Below are positions 22,059 to 58,368 of a stretch of 64,000 bases of DNA, one piece after another (the stretch's first letter is position 1; every line of letters starts with the position of its first letter). Below the pieces are notes generated by a model. That model had not been told where the DNA came from, searched no databases, and saw nothing but the letters and a program-made list of their open reading frames with translations. The position numbers and the translations under genes were made by a program. The stretch lies in NCBI GenBank assembly GCA_022829145.1, contig CM040762.1, forward strand, positions 26,349,436 through 26,413,435, in the 5' to 3' direction. Origin of the DNA: Albula goreensis (Eukaryota > Chordata > Actinopteri > Albuliformes > Albulidae).

Positions 22059-25000
22059 TTGAATCTTGCTCTGACATATGGCTTTGAAAACAACCATGTT
22101 GAAACTATGCCTCACAATCCTATTCTGTCAGATCATTATCTTATTGCATCCGATCTGCCATTAGATTGTTATATTCGCTTAGAACCCAAGCTTTTCTATA
22201 GGAGAACAATCTCCTCTGATACTGCTGGCTCCTTTGTTCATGCTCTCCCTGGCTCGTACATACAGAGCAATAATAAGTTCCATTATGTAAGCTGCAACCC
22301 AAATCTGGCTAATATTAATCAACTCGTGGATGGCATTAATTCTACTCTGCGTAAAATGCTAGATGGTAAATGCTGTTGCACCCCTATAAAAAGAAAACAA
22401 ACTCCCTCCGAAAAAGCTTGCACCATGGTATAGTGGCCAAACACGTGCTCGTAAGCAAGCTACATGGAAGCTTGAAAGAAAATGGCGTTCAACTAAATCA
22501 CAAGTCTTTCTTATGGCATGGAAAGATAGCTTCCTCAGCTATAAGTTTGCCCTCTCAGCTGCTAGAGCATCTTATTTTTCTGCGGTTCTTCAGTTTCCAA
22601 TACAGCGAACCTGTCTCTTAGGCCAGTCCAATGCTTGGACTCCTTCACACTCATTGATTTCATAGAATTCTCTTCCTTAGTCAACTCTAGCAACAGCTCC
22701 ACGTGTATGCTAGACTCTACACCAACATGATTCTTGAAACAGCTGCTACCTGAAATTGGCAAACCCTTACTAAATATTATCAATACCTCCCTTACATCTG
22801 GCCTCAGTTTTTCAAAGTAGCAGTTATCAAGCCTATTCTCAAAAAGCCCAGTCTAAACCAAAATGATCTATCTAATTACAGGCCCATATCAAATCTTCCT
22901 TTTCTCCCAAAGATCTTAGAAAAGGCAGTAACAAAACAACTTTGCTCATTTCTCCAGACCCACAACATCCTACAAGTATTTCAGTCTGGGTTTAGACCTC
23001 ATCACAGCACTGAAACTGTTCTGCACAAAGTGCTTTATGATTCTGCACATTTTTTCTCTTGATTTCAGGTCTTAGCCTTTCTCAGAACCATCATATTCTA
23101 TTACCACTTTTTGCATAAATATTAACAATGAGTCTTCAAATCGATTTGTGCATATTAACAATGAGTCTTCAAATCGATCTAGAGTAAGATACGGAAGGAT
23201 CCGTGCTTGGACCTCGGTTGTTTTCCTTGAACATTTTACCTCATGGCAATATTATCCATAAACATGGCATTAATTACCACTGTTATGCAGATGATACTCA
23301 GCTGTAAATATCAGCCAAACCTCATGCCTTCCTGGGACTATCAAAAATGGAAACCTGCCTCAAAGATATAAAGGAATGGATGGCCAAAAATGTTCTCCTC
23401 CTAAACTCAGATAAAACTGAATTGTTGGTTATTTGCCCAAAGTCCATCAGGAGCAGGCTCTCCGACATCACTCTGCACCTTGATGGTGTCTCTGTGGCTT
23501 CAAGTGCAGTCACCAGGGACCTTGGCATCATGATTGATCCTGAGTTATCCGTTGAAGCACACATAAAAAACAGCTCTAGTATTACTTACTTCCAGGGCCT
23601 CTAGGTGGCTTGCAGGGGTTTGATCCCCAGCCTCCCATTGCCAGCCATGGCCAGAGGCCCCCTTGGTGAGACAACAATTGGCCAGCCTCACCAGGGTTCA
23701 ATACAGGGTCACATGCTGTCCCACAGCTGTCAGGGTGGGTGCTGCAGTTAAGCCAAATAGTTTGGTTGAACATTCAGGTTGGGAAAAAAATATTTCTTAC
23801 TTCCATCTGAGGAACATAGCCAAAATCAGGAAAAAACTGTCAGCTCCGGATGCAGAAAAGTTAGTCCATGCATTTGTTACATCTAGACTGGACTATTGTA
23901 ATCCCGTCTTGTCAGGATGTGCAAATACCTCCCTAAAGCCATTCCAAGCTGGTTGAAAATGCAGCTGCCCGAATCCTAACAAAAACGAAACACTTTCAGC
24001 ACATCACCCCAGTTCTAGCTTCTCTTCACTGGCTACCCATCAAATGTCACATTTAAGTCTTTGAATGGGCTCAGACCTCCCTACCTTAAGGACCTTCTCT
24101 CCACCCTTATATTTCCCAGCGATCACTTCACTCCCAAAATGCAGGATTTCTCATTGTTCCAAGAGTGGGTAAAAGTACCATAGGCAACAGAGCCTTTTCA
24201 TATCGATCTCCTATGGAACAACTTAGCCACTGAACTTTAGGGAGCAGACTCTCTCTTTTCCTTTAAGACTAAGCTCAAAACATACCTATACAGCAAATCC
24301 TTTAGTTGAGGGACACGGCCTGGTGTTAGCATGGATCATAGAGTATCTGGTGGAACTGAGTGGTCATTGCTGTCACTACATCATGGAATAGAGACTCTGT
24401 GTTAAGCTGCTCTGCCATGGTGTGGTGTGACTGCCTTAGGATCACCCTCATGACTGTGCTGACCCCATGCCCTATGTCTCTTTGGTATGCTGCCACAGTG
24501 TTAGTCTGCTGGGGTTTTTTTCCTTGTTGCATCTCTGCCCTCTTCCCCCTGCCCTCCTTTCCTGTTTCTCTGATTTTCCCTCCATGAATTTCACCATCCA
24601 CTAATCAACAGTTTTCTCACCGTACCCTGGGTACTTGCCAGGAGCTGAAGCCCAAACATCGCAGCCCAGCCCTGGCTCAGCCATCTTCAAGTCCTGCCCG
24701 TCCCACCTTCCCTGTGCCAAGAACTGGACCCTACTTACCATATTTACTGTTATACTGCAAACCTGGTTATTCTGACTAAACTGTCATATCATTGTTATTG
24801 TACTTCTTGTTCCTAATATCAGTTGAATCAGTAAGAGTTACGTCAGCCATCTCCACTCTCCTGTCTACCTGTTGTACACCCTGCACCAGCCAGAAGCAGA
24901 TGGGCTCCCACTCTGAGCTCAAGGTTTCTTCCTGTCTGTCAGGGAGTTTTTCCTTGCCACTGTTGCCTTGGCTTGCACCGAGGGGGTTTCAAGCCAGGGA

Positions 25001-25076
25001 TCAACTGTAAAGATGCTTTGTGACAACTTGTTGTAAGAAGTACTTTACAAATAAAATTGAATTGAATTGAATTGAA
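22059..25076 (+). mobile_element. L2/CR1-group LINE with TTGAA-type 3' tail, decayed
   Basis: The order on plus is: endonuclease end (LSDHYLIASDLPLDC, about 22140), a linker, RT fragments about 22800-23040 and 23200-23960 (YADDTQL, KEWMAKNVLLLNSDKTELLV, FVTSRLDYCNPVLSG), LASLHWLPIKCH, then the 3' untranslated end with GGAGTTTTTCCTTGCCACTG and a GAATT-repeat tail at about 25052-25076. A SINE at 23595-23795 interrupts it; the RT frame continues directly across the target duplication. It lies between hsd17b1 and atp6v0a1. Confidence 0.85.
23595..23795 (+). mobile_element. SINE, internally deleted copy with 10-bp target duplication
   Basis: Target duplication CTTACTTCCA lies at 23585-23594 and 23796-23805. 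The head contains GGGGTTTGATCCCC (a tRNA T-arm/B box), then GCCATGGCCAGAGGC and the tail TTGAACATTCAGGTTGGG as in the 6597 copy, but about 200 bp of the middle is missing. Confidence 0.8.
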
Positions 25077-25079
25077 AAG

Positions 25080-26730
25080 TGATGCTTTAAACGTGAGTCC
25101 TTTATTTGTTGAATTACAATTTAATTAGACTCATTGGTGAAGGAAAATGAGTGAGGAGTTCGGCCAAAACATATTCTGTGCCTTTTGCTGTGTCGTTATA
25201 TGGCAATGATGTGTTTCCATCATACACTCTGATGCTTTTGCTGCTTCACACTGATATATTCTGCAATTGGAAAAGCTTTTTTTTTGTTTGTGAAAATGCA
25301 AAACAGCACTGCAGCAATTACACAGTTCAAAGCCTTATAAGAATTAACTTCTGAGAGGTTCCTCTCAAATGCGGAAATTGTTTGGGAATGCAACATAATT
25401 TGGGGATTCTGGATAAAAATAATGCAGAGAGCTCATCTAAACATAGTTGTTCTCTTTACATCTCAAACATATTTATTGGGAGACTTGTACAGTTGTATGA
25501 AAATCTCTCCATATTTTGTTTACATGGTCTCCAATATGGTAATACAAAGTAAATAGATTGACTCCACCGCTCCTCAAAGAAAATTACTTTAACTGCAATA
25601 ATTAATCAGTTTTCAGAAATATGGATTCCTTTCGAAGTGTCTTTCTTTGAATATCACGAATTCCACTATATCATGCTGTGTGTTAAATCAAGTTATTACT
25701 TTCTCATATCCCTTTCAGGTGCCAGACATTATGGTTGGCTATACAAATTAATTATTCAGTCATACTATTTCTTTGTATTTTTAACTTTTTAATAGCACTT
25801 CCTTTCCTCCACGGATGGCATACGTAACATATTACAGTATAAGTGGGCATAGGGTGTGGGCTGAGAAGGTGGGGGGCAGGGGGAATGTCCTCAAAGCACA
25901 ACTCTACAGTGTGTACGTACTTCAAACATACAGCAACTGATGTGAGATAAAAATGCATTTTGCGTTATAAAGATATCCCCCAAAGGAGGAAGATGTGGCT
26001 CAAAGAAGAAAACCTTGAGTTTTTTCTTCACAAATTGTTCCTTTTTAGAGGTGAATATGCAGAACTGAGCACCCCTCTGCTGGTTTGTGAAGTTGTGGGA
26101 GGTCATGCAAATAGACGTGTTTCGTACATGTAATGTAGTTTACCAACAGCCTGAAAGCAACTTTAGGAGAGGTAACTGCCTGTACTTTAGTATGAGCAGG
26201 CATAAACAGACTGTGCTGTCCCAGTCCAGCAGCTCACTGTGTGGTCTCCCTGGTTCTACCTTGTTACACAGAATGGACCGATGAATCCATTTCCCCAGAA
26301 ACACTGAATGAAATCCAGTATGACTTTTGTCCAGCTCTTTTCCCTTATGCACTTATTTTCCTTTTGTAGCTCTGCAGTGTTGGTTTGCCACTTTCACTGG
26401 AATTTAAAGCTAACACAGACTGAGAAAACCTTGTTTCTCAAACATAGAATAAGAAAACCTTACCTTTCTCTAAGAGTGAAAAAACCTCAGATTTATATCT
26501 CAGGAATGCTGCTGAATTTTAATCTTGAAGTTTTTGTAATGGACCAAATGCAAACAAGAACAAAATGCTTTAAAAGGTGGGGTTTAATATGAGATATGTA
26601 ATGGCAATTTGTTGTCATCAGAACACCTTCTCAAGATATTTCTTATTCACTTTTCATGAGCCGTCTCTGTGACAGCTGTTTTCTCAGTATGCTCAGTTGT
26701 GCAAATCAAACAAAGATGGAAGAATAAGAA
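25080..26730. other. Gene-free interval downstream of atp6v0a1
   Basis: AT-rich sequence with no supported gene. A NAGLU-like frame, expected here from human gene order, was looked for and not seen. Confidence 0.4.
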
Positions 26731-26749
26731 TCAAAGGAAATAAAATCTG

Positions 26750-26755
26750 TTTATT
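26750..26755 (-). terminator. Candidate poly(A) signal of atp6v0a1
   Basis: AATAAA on the minus strand, about 330 nt after the stop codon (27085-27087). The last exon would then run from about 27178 down to about 26730. Confidence 0.4.
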
Positions 26756-27084
26756 TTTCTTCCCCACCCCCTCCCCACAGGTTTTCAGCTGATACAGTGT
26801 TCCGTAAAATATTTAACACACTCTGATATAAAATATTTTTCAGCTAAAAATGTATTGAGATGAGTGATTTGCATCACTGCAAGTCATGTGCGTCACAATG
26901 AAATTCTAAATTAATCAGTTAAAAAATAAGCTCCATTAAATGCAGTCATGCCCAAAGATGCCACAAGAGTCCCAGCCCAGAGATGGGGTGGAATCACATA
27001 CATGAAATGCAATGATCCATTACAGAAGAACTACAGAAAGAAAAGAGGCCATGAAGAATGACAGCTGGGAGAAAGAAACTGGAG

Positions 27085-50304
<23,220 letters not shown>

Positions 50305-52510
50305 GACTGCGGTTTTTTGCTCTAATCCTGAAAGGAAAAGGAGACGTATTAACAAAATGATTAACCTTACCAGCAAAAATGCGCTACAAGTGCATTTAAC
50401 ACAAGAGAATACAGTATTTGAACTGTATAAAGAAAGTATCTTAGATTCAGTCAACATTTGTCCTTCACTTTGGCTCACAATCAGATGTGAGTGTACATTT
50501 TCATTTTCACCAACACAATTTTGCAGTTTAGAAACCAAGAAAATAAACTAACCAAACTGCTGTTGTAAAGAAAAAGCATAATTTTCTGTGTAACTGCAAG
50601 TAACATGATGGACAAATATTGACTGAATTTGATGTTGTAAGGATTAGAGTTGTAACGGTGTACAAAATGTTGAATGAAGCCTTGGGGATAGCTCAAAAAT
50701 ACTATCCTTACTTGGTAACAAAGGTTTTACAAACTATTTTGCTTGTAACTGTAAGTCAGCTTTGTCAGATGAAAGTGACTTGAAAATTGAGAACGGATTC
50801 CACATTCTCCTCAGACAAACATGGATGAGTGATGTTAAATGTTACACAGCCTCCACTACTTAAGTGTGAAAATTTGCATAACACTGGGGAAGCACATGAC
50901 TAAGCAAGGCCAAATACAGACCGTTCAAGCATTTGCAATACAAATCGGAGGAACTGTGCTAAAAGTCAACTGTTAAGTCAACTGTTTTTGTAACTTCAGA
51001 ATCCATTTACAAGAATGAACAACTACCTTTACCATAAAATCTGCATTTTCTTCCTTACCCTCTAAATTACCGTCATACACCCATATTTGGAGTCACAAAC
51101 ATAATATTACTGAGTAATACAATACTACAGCCTGAGAGATTTGAAACTGTCATAGCATAGGCAACGCTTAAGACAGTGCACAGCTGGTGCACCATGTGAC
51201 TCAGTGCAAGCGTGGGATGGGCTGAAAAATGCTTCTGTCCAGCATCACCCAGCCTCCAATGAGGAAATATGTAACACATAAAGTCTATTACCTACAATTA
51301 GCTATATGTCATCCATATAGCTAGCGAGCCAATAACAAATTTAAAGAAGATCGCAGCCAAGGCTGAACACTGTATAACAACGGCTGAACAGAACATTATT
51401 TAAACATCCTCCACTTTCAATATAGGTGGTGTACTCGTACACTATCTACGTTAAAGTGGTCAAAACGATCAATTACCGAAACCATGATCACTTTAACTTA
51501 GGACTACTGAATTTCATTTGTGTAATTTGTTTCAACACAGAATATTAAGATGACAACCAGGATAATTAACGTTATGAATGCTCGCTGAAACTTTAAGAAG
51601 TTTGCATACGTCACCTCATTAGAAAAATACAGGAAGTATTTCTGACTGGCTAAATTAAATATCGATAGTAAAAACCAAACAGCCAGCGAGCACGCAAGCT
51701 ACCTTAAAAATACTATTTAACTAAGCTTGCCAGATGACAAATCTTGTCAAGTTTAGCAAAACACCAAACAACTGCAATGGCGGTCTAAAACATGAATGAC
51801 TCAATCAGGTGTGATATTATTATTAATATTATTATTAACATTAGCTAACAATCTGGCTACGACAGACAAGCTCTGTTTGTGGTATAACAAAAGACACTAC
51901 AGCAACTTCATTATCTAACTTGCTGAGATCAGTCTAGCATTTTTAAGTCTTCATCGGTTTCACAGATTAAATCGAGACTGGTGAAGCGCTGGTTAAAGAG
52001 AACACTTGTGTACTTTCGATATAGTTATCTCGTAGCCATGCTATCGATAGATTTCTAGTTAGTAGGCGGTATTATTCTGAAATACAGACAACTAGCATGT
52101 TCATAGTTATTTGAACCGTCGATCTCCGAGCTACCAATTACCTTACATAATTTAAAATGCTGTTTTTTTCTTAACCCCCTTTAGTTATTTTGCAGCAAAC
52201 TCTGACTAATCAGCTCCTCGGCTTGCTAACTTTAAGTAGTGTTCTCAACTCAGTTAACTTGGATAGCTAGCCAACACAATGTTTGCTAAAACCCACAAGC
52301 TTATATGGCGTGATCTAAAATCCATCTGCGTAACCATGTATTTCACAAACGTGTTTTACTGTAAATTAAACGGAATCTCAACTTTTTCAATGTTATTACA
52401 CACTTTGATATGTTAGTAGCCGAACTTACAATGACGAACAGAAGTCCTCCGAGTTCTGGCCACCTCCGTGTACTCCTCTTTCAGGAAATATCAGCTGACT
52501 GCTGAGGATG
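50305..52510 (-). other. atp6v0a1: atp6v0a1 5'UTR: non-coding exon 1 and intron 1
   Basis: The start-codon exon extends 23 nt upstream of the ATG to an AG acceptor, so the exon is 50188-50327. A GTAAGT donor at 52428-52429 fits a non-coding first exon from 52430 to about 52500, giving a first intron of about 2.1 kb. I see no coding potential or recognisable repeat in that intron. The ATG context (G at -3, G at +4) is favourable. The 5' end of exon 1 is not determined. Confidence 0.6.
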
Positions 52511-52520
52511 CGTACCAGCG

Positions 52521-52528
52521 TGACGTCA
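52521..52528. promoter_or_regulatory. Full cAMP-response element (TGACGTCA) at the atp6v0a1 promoter
   Basis: A perfect palindromic CRE lies just upstream of the inferred non-coding exon 1 of atp6v0a1. No TATA box is evident. CREB/ATF binding is inferred from the motif and its position. Confidence 0.5.
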
Positions 52529-52529
52529 C

Positions 52530-54170
52530 GAAAATAGAGCTGGGGGTCCAATTCTTTAAACCTCTACACTCGAAACTTTCAGCTTCTAACTTTGCTTGGA
52601 AGCGTGTAACGCCACCAATCGAATAGAAGTATACACTCACTTACTTGTTTTTAATTGATAGATTGTCTCACGCTATCGAAAGAGGTTTTTTCAAGTTGAG
52701 TCCACACAGGGGCGAGGATGTGACGTTCATGAACTGACTGGAAGCAGTCAGGACTGTTGATGTTCCATAAGTCCAATAATAACTGGTTCCAAACCAAATA
52801 TCAGACAATGTCAGTCAGACTTATACATTCTTTTTAGTTATATGAAGTTCACTAAACCGAATAGAAAGGAAATCAAGACATCCCTCATAATTTAAAAAAT
52901 GTTATGCGCTTTGAAATCAAGTAAAAGATTGTGTCTTTTTCACACAATGTTTAATTTATACTAATAAAAAGTTCCTTGTCAAGAATTGCCCCTCTCACCT
53001 TTTGTTCTTTTGTGTTTTTTTTGTCAATATGTTATAGATGGTGAAAAATGTATATTGAGTCTGTATTATATAACTAAGATGTATCTAATATATATATTAT
53101 ATTATATTATTATTTCTGCACCCATACTTTTTGCAAGCACAACTGTGAGTGAAGCAATGCTTGTTTTCTTCCAAATGCTTTCTGAAAACACTTTAAATCA
53201 ATAAATATTTAATAATGGAAATCAAATGGACTCAAATCACAACCTGTTAGTTCTTCTATCCCGAGCCGTTCACACACTGCTGTTCAGACTAATTTAGTGT
53301 ATGTTTGAGTCTCTAGTCCTGCATGGGGTGTATGTTACACGGGTAACCGGCTCCCTCCGCTTTTGTTAAAAGTGTCCTGCTTTTCAAAGATAAATCTCTC
53401 TTAAGCCAGTGGTTGAGTTTTCTTCACATTTTTTCTATGATTGGAGTGAAATGTAGGTTACTTCTGGGTTTCACATCTTTGGTAATACAAATATCCAAGT
53501 AAGTGACTATTTCTTTTACAAGAATTTACAAATTAAGGGAATTTACGCAGTTATTTACACCAGCTGATATAAATAGAGTAAATGGTTGCCAATTTCATTG
53601 TGTAATAGAATTGCTGTTCTTTGCAAACTAGTGTTGCATTTGTTATATCCATGTATGCTTTTAATCAAATTACATCAATTGGTGTTGAATGCTAAGTGAA
53701 TTACTTGTTTTATTGTTAATCAAATAAATGGGAACAGGTTGAACATGATGATAGTTATAAAGATAAAGCTTGTTCCTCCCCTGTTTTGACTTCACCAACC
53801 GCCACTGCTGTGAAAACAACTTGAGCCATATGTGGGCAATCCTACCCACTTCAGGTATGCACTAACTGTCTTACTGGCAGTCTGAATTGCTCTCCACTAT
53901 TTACTTGTATACTGTTGGAGATGCAGAGAATCTCCCCAAAAATACAGTTTGGAAGCTCGGCAGAAACTACTGGACATGTTGATACTGTTTCTGTGATACT
54001 CCCTACTGTAAACTATCAAACATGGCTTTTATCTGATAGCAAGTAGCTGGTTTTAGTAATTTGGAGCAATGCTTGATTACAAATGTGTATGCATGGCGAT
54101 CATGGTCCTTATTTTGCAGGATTCCCTTGAGTAATTGCTACCACGTATTCAATAAAGGTCCAGTCATCTG
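52530..54170. other. atp6v0a1-cavin1 intergenic DNA, proximal part
   Basis: AT-rich sequence between the divergent promoters with no supported gene. A TATAT/TATTA low-complexity patch lies near 53090. Confidence 0.5.
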
Positions 54171-54179
54171 CGTTGATTA

Positions 54180-54242
54180 GGGCTCTTGTGTGAACAGGAA
54201 AAAATGTGTCACCAACACGCTATCTGACTGAGCTATATGCCC
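54180..54242 (-). other. tRNA-like sequence with A box (degenerate)
   Basis: The minus strand starts GGGCATATAGCTCAGTCAG, a good 5' acceptor/D-arm and A box of a tRNA. A plausible anticodon stem (GTGT/ACAC) and a 3' GCCC follow, but the total is only about 63 nt and the T-arm is poor. It is a tRNA relic or the head of a tRNA-derived SINE, not a functional tRNA gene. Confidence 0.25.
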
Positions 54243-54442
54243 AGAAGTCAGAGTTGGGGGTGTTGCGTTTAAATGACTGCATGACAGGATAGTTGGAATC
54301 TTCGCGTGTGACCATCAGTGTAAGGTCACCAGCACTGTGGTTAAGTGGCCTGAGGTTAACCGGCACTGGAGTAGTCAATATGAGTCCATGGTCTGATGCT
54401 GAGGCATTTTTTTTCTGAATATGGAGCAGCTTTATGTTGTCC
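54239..54442 (-). other. Unassigned exon-like open frame, possible terminal exon
   Basis: A 68-codon open stretch on the minus strand follows a polypyrimidine-AG acceptor-like site at 54443 and ends with FWAYSSVR then TAG near 54237. It has balanced composition but no recognised domain. A second exon-like stretch lies upstream at about 54550-54656 (…RFHFHPSQHCYIRKEQ…) with acceptor- and donor-like ends, but the two do not join in one frame. Its 3' end overlaps a tRNA-like sequence. It may be a remnant of an unknown repeat. Confidence 0.2.
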
Positions 54443-55530
54443 TGTAAAACAATGACATGTACACACATTGATGTCCAATGTGTAAATTGGTGATGCATTT
54501 TTCTGGACACTTATTGCAAATAAAGTGTGAATTCACAGTACAGTATACCTTACCATTCTGTGCCTTTGAGTGCTGTAACTTTAAACACCCCATTCTCTAC
54601 TTGCTCTTTCCTGATGTAACAGTGTTGACTGGGATGGAAGTGGAATCTGACACTGGTGCTATAATTAAAAGTTTGTGTAATTAACAGTAATCCTTAAGTG
54701 TCCGTAAGTCACCATAGTTTGTTTAATGGGAAAGATGATTACTGAACTAGCGTCACTTGTGTTTTGTAAAATTTCATTTATTCAGTGGTTTTCAAACAAT
54801 TGAGTACAAATACTTCATGGCAGTAGAGGAGGATTAATTACCTTGTTCAGGAGGAAACAGAAAGGGTAACAAGGATCCTCATATCTAAATTCTAAACAAT
54901 CATTTAGTTATTGTACATTAAAATACAGCTTATGGTTCTCTAACATATTACAACTACATTTATGAACAATAATTGTATTTATAATACATTAAATCATTTT
55001 CAAATAGTTCTCTTCTGGAGTGTGGAATAAAACAGTTTTGAAGATTCAGTTCTGGTATTTAAGAATTTTCCATAACTTGCAAATAGTATGTAATTATTTT
55101 ATGATGTGTAATTATTTCATCATTATTTCAACTCACAAACAGCAGTTAGAATTGTCTCAGATCTGGCGGTGAGACAGAGGACAATGGTGTGTTAGAAAGA
55201 GCTCCCTCTACTGGAGATAACAACACAAAACAAAGTCATTTTCAGTTCCAATAACACTGAAATAATAGTACAATAAAAAAAATCCAAACTACTGCTACAT
55301 GAATTAAATACATGGCAGATGTCATTTTAAAATGTGATTCAATTTTTATATAAAAAGTGCACTACAATCAGCATATTATCTACATATATCTACATATATA
55401 TCTATTCTTTCCATCTTGGCTGCATGCAACATGGCACTACATCTGATCAGGGGTTACAGGATGGTGTCCCAGAATACATTGGGAAAAGGGCAATAACACA
55501 CCCTGGACATGTCATTGCAGGGTGAGACAG

Positions 55531-55682
<152 letters not shown>

Positions 55683-56172
55683 AACTGCCTAAGCTGCATG
55701 TCTTTGGACTGTGGAAAGCGCCCGCAAACCTGGAGAACTGAACCTGGATACAACCCACTCTGAGGTTACAATGCACTAAGAAAAGTCTACGTCCGATTCA
55801 TGAAGCGTTCGTAAACCACAGATTTTTTTGCACTTTAGTTCTAATAATGATTAATCCCTTTGTCCTCGTAAATTGAAAGCGCGTGCCAGTTTCTCCTAAT
55901 TAGCATAGGTAAACGCCCCGCCAATCCCCAAAGGGCATGAGACTTCAGGGCCGTGTGCACACACAGAACTCACACACAGAAAGGGAAGAGTTGACAAGTC
56001 AAGAATGCCCAAACCCTTACACGGATCGCATCAACACTGGCCACAATCTCTGAGACACTTAAAGAAATAAAGATATGCACTGAAACCTGTTTGATTTTGT
56101 ACGTTTCTTTCTTGAGATTAATTGTAAGCTATAAATAATCACACTGTAAAAGTCAAATTAATTTGAAAGTAT

Positions 56173-57090
56173 TTATTTACAATGAGCAATTAATTGCTGT
56201 CGAACTTGGACAGCAAGTCTGTTGTCCGATCCCAGGAGTGGGTTGGGACACACATCCTCTTGTTTTTGTCGTGGTCGAAGGGAAAGCAGTACACCACATT
56301 TCATGGCGAAATCGTGCAAGACACAGCAGGCCATGATTATCCTACAGACCAAAAACGACTAAAAGATGCTCAAAGATTATAAAATGCAAAAAAAAAAAAT
56401 ATGATGGAATTTGGCTGAGGTAATCTATAGGCTCTTTAATGTTTTTGCAAGAATAATACACAATTTCTCAGCTGCTCTCTTTATACATACCATCTCCAGT
56501 TTGTAAAGCAGCTCGCCACCTGCTGTGTCCAGACACATCCAGCGTCTTTTTAAGATGCCAATGGTGCGCTCGATGGTAGAGTGAATATGTGCATGCTGCT
56601 GATTTAAGGACACCTCTTGATGAGTCTGAGGGTTGGTTCGCGGTGTCATTAACCAGGGGGCCAGGACATATCGCCAATCTCCAAATACAACAAGTCAATA
56701 TAGGAATAGCAGCCCACTGTTGCTGGGATTTATGATTACTCAAAGATGTGTACCAATGAGCCATGCGTCTCAAGAACTGTTTTGTAAATGTACGAGTCAT
56801 GTGCACCTCCTGGGAAGTGGGAGACCACATTCAGAAGGTGGTTCTGGGAGTCGCAGATGAGTTGTACATTTATGTAGTATTATTGTTTGCGGTTGAGATA
56901 TGGGAATGGATCTGGAGAAGGTGCCTTAATTCACACGTGCGTGCAGTCTTTTGCGCTGATGGTGTTGGTAGACCAGCAATAGCCTGGAATCCTCTTTTGA
57001 CTGCAATCTGTTCCTCTGCTGTACTGGGGAATTTTATGTATAGTGTGGCCAGATGATTTATTCCATCCACGACTCGTGGAAGAGCGCGGC
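56173..57090 (-). pseudogene. Second HARBI1-like Harbinger transposase, pseudogene
   Basis: A different Harbinger family lies between atp6v0a1 and cavin1. Pieces in order on minus are: RVVDGINHLATLYIKFPSTA, QIAVKRGFQAIAGLP followed by a frameshifted AKDCTHV (first Asp) with a stop, an FTKQFLRRMAHWYTSLSNHK segment, then TIERTIGILKRRWMCLDTAG (catalytic Glu present) and a C-terminus ending LIAHCK and TAA at 56173-56175. Several indels disrupt it. I could not define terminal repeats or a target duplication. Confidence 0.8.
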
Positions 57091-58049
57091 TAAATTAACA
57101 TAACTGATGTGAATTGAAGTGGTAATGTAGTGTTTATTTATTTTAAAAGACCATAATGCTTTGTAAAATAATGAAAATAATTATTTAAAAATATTACAAA
57201 TTATAAAAATATTATTGTAATTTACATCCTATAATTTACAACTGTAGTATTGAGGAAAACGCAATAACCAATTATTTCGCACAAACAGGTCAGCACTCAA
57301 ATGTGCGTAAGAGTGCTCCTGAGTGGGTATAGCTTCTGTTCTTACCTAAGCACAAATCCCAAATAAGAAAACATTGGTAAATGTCAGAATCTTCGTGAAA
57401 ACTGCATAAGCGGGTTTTAAGAAGAAAATTTTTCATAAGAATGGTTGGTATATGTGGCCCTATGTTCTTATCTGAATCCATAACAAGTATTTTAAACCAT
57501 GTTTTCTCATTTTTGTGTTTTGAACTGTGGATACAATGCGATACAATGTAACCAGCCACATGCAGAAGAAGAAATTGGTGGTACTCTTTTAAAATTGGAA
57601 AAAAACTAGATGAAAACAATAACATGCTTGGTGCAAACATACAATACAACATAACACAGCACAACATGGAGAAGCAGCTTGGCTGATGAGCTTGTGTGTT
57701 GAAGAATTTTACTGATTTTTCTGCCATGGGAGGCAGGGGCAGTGTCTTTGGAGCAGCATATGTGATGCTATACCTCTCGCTCCCTCTGTCTTTTTGTGGA
57801 CAGGGCCCTTTCAGCGGGTCTAGCCTGATGACATACTGTACTGTGCCAACTCCAAGCCCTTGTTTTTATTTTCATGTAAGGCCTGGCTGAATGGGGAGAA
57901 GCCTATGGTGTTATAAATATCACAGTCGTCTCTTGCTGCACTGGTGTTTGCAGACAGCTTTCCCCCAGTCCTCTCTAGGCATTTTAGGGAGGGTGAGGGG
58001 ATGGGGTGGGGCATGGAGGGGCTGGGGGCAGAAGGGAGGAAGGGTAAAG

Positions 58050-58368
58050 TTTCACTGGGTAATCTGACAGGGAGCTGTGGTATTTGAGTGTGTGTGTGTG
58101 CATGCTGTAGCTGTGATCGGAGGCTGCTCCTGCTGGCTGGCCAGTGTCCCAGTGCTAAACAAGAGAGAGAACCAGGCTGACAGGGAAAGGGAGTGCAGAA
58201 AGGGTAAAGGAGACGAGAGTAAAGTTAAAAAGAGGGTAAAGAGAAAGAGAGAGGGAACAGGAGAGAAGAAGAGGAGCATTTTGCAGAAGCTGGCAGAGGA
58301 TTGATTGTCTGTAGTGTGTCGTAGTGTTGGTGGAGCTTGCAGGTGGGTGAGATTGTGTGTCAGCAGCC
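58050..58368 (+). other. cavin1: cavin1 5' flank and 5'UTR
   Basis: G-rich then purine-rich sequence leads into the cavin1 start. A GTGTGTGTGTG run at about 58090 precedes a GA-rich leader. No TATA box or other decisive promoter element was seen, so the transcription start cannot be fixed. Confidence 0.4.

Noticed and set aside
55790-57470. Terminal inverted repeats for the second Harbinger copy
   Set aside because: No convincing inverted match between the flanks could be found by eye; boundaries left undefined.
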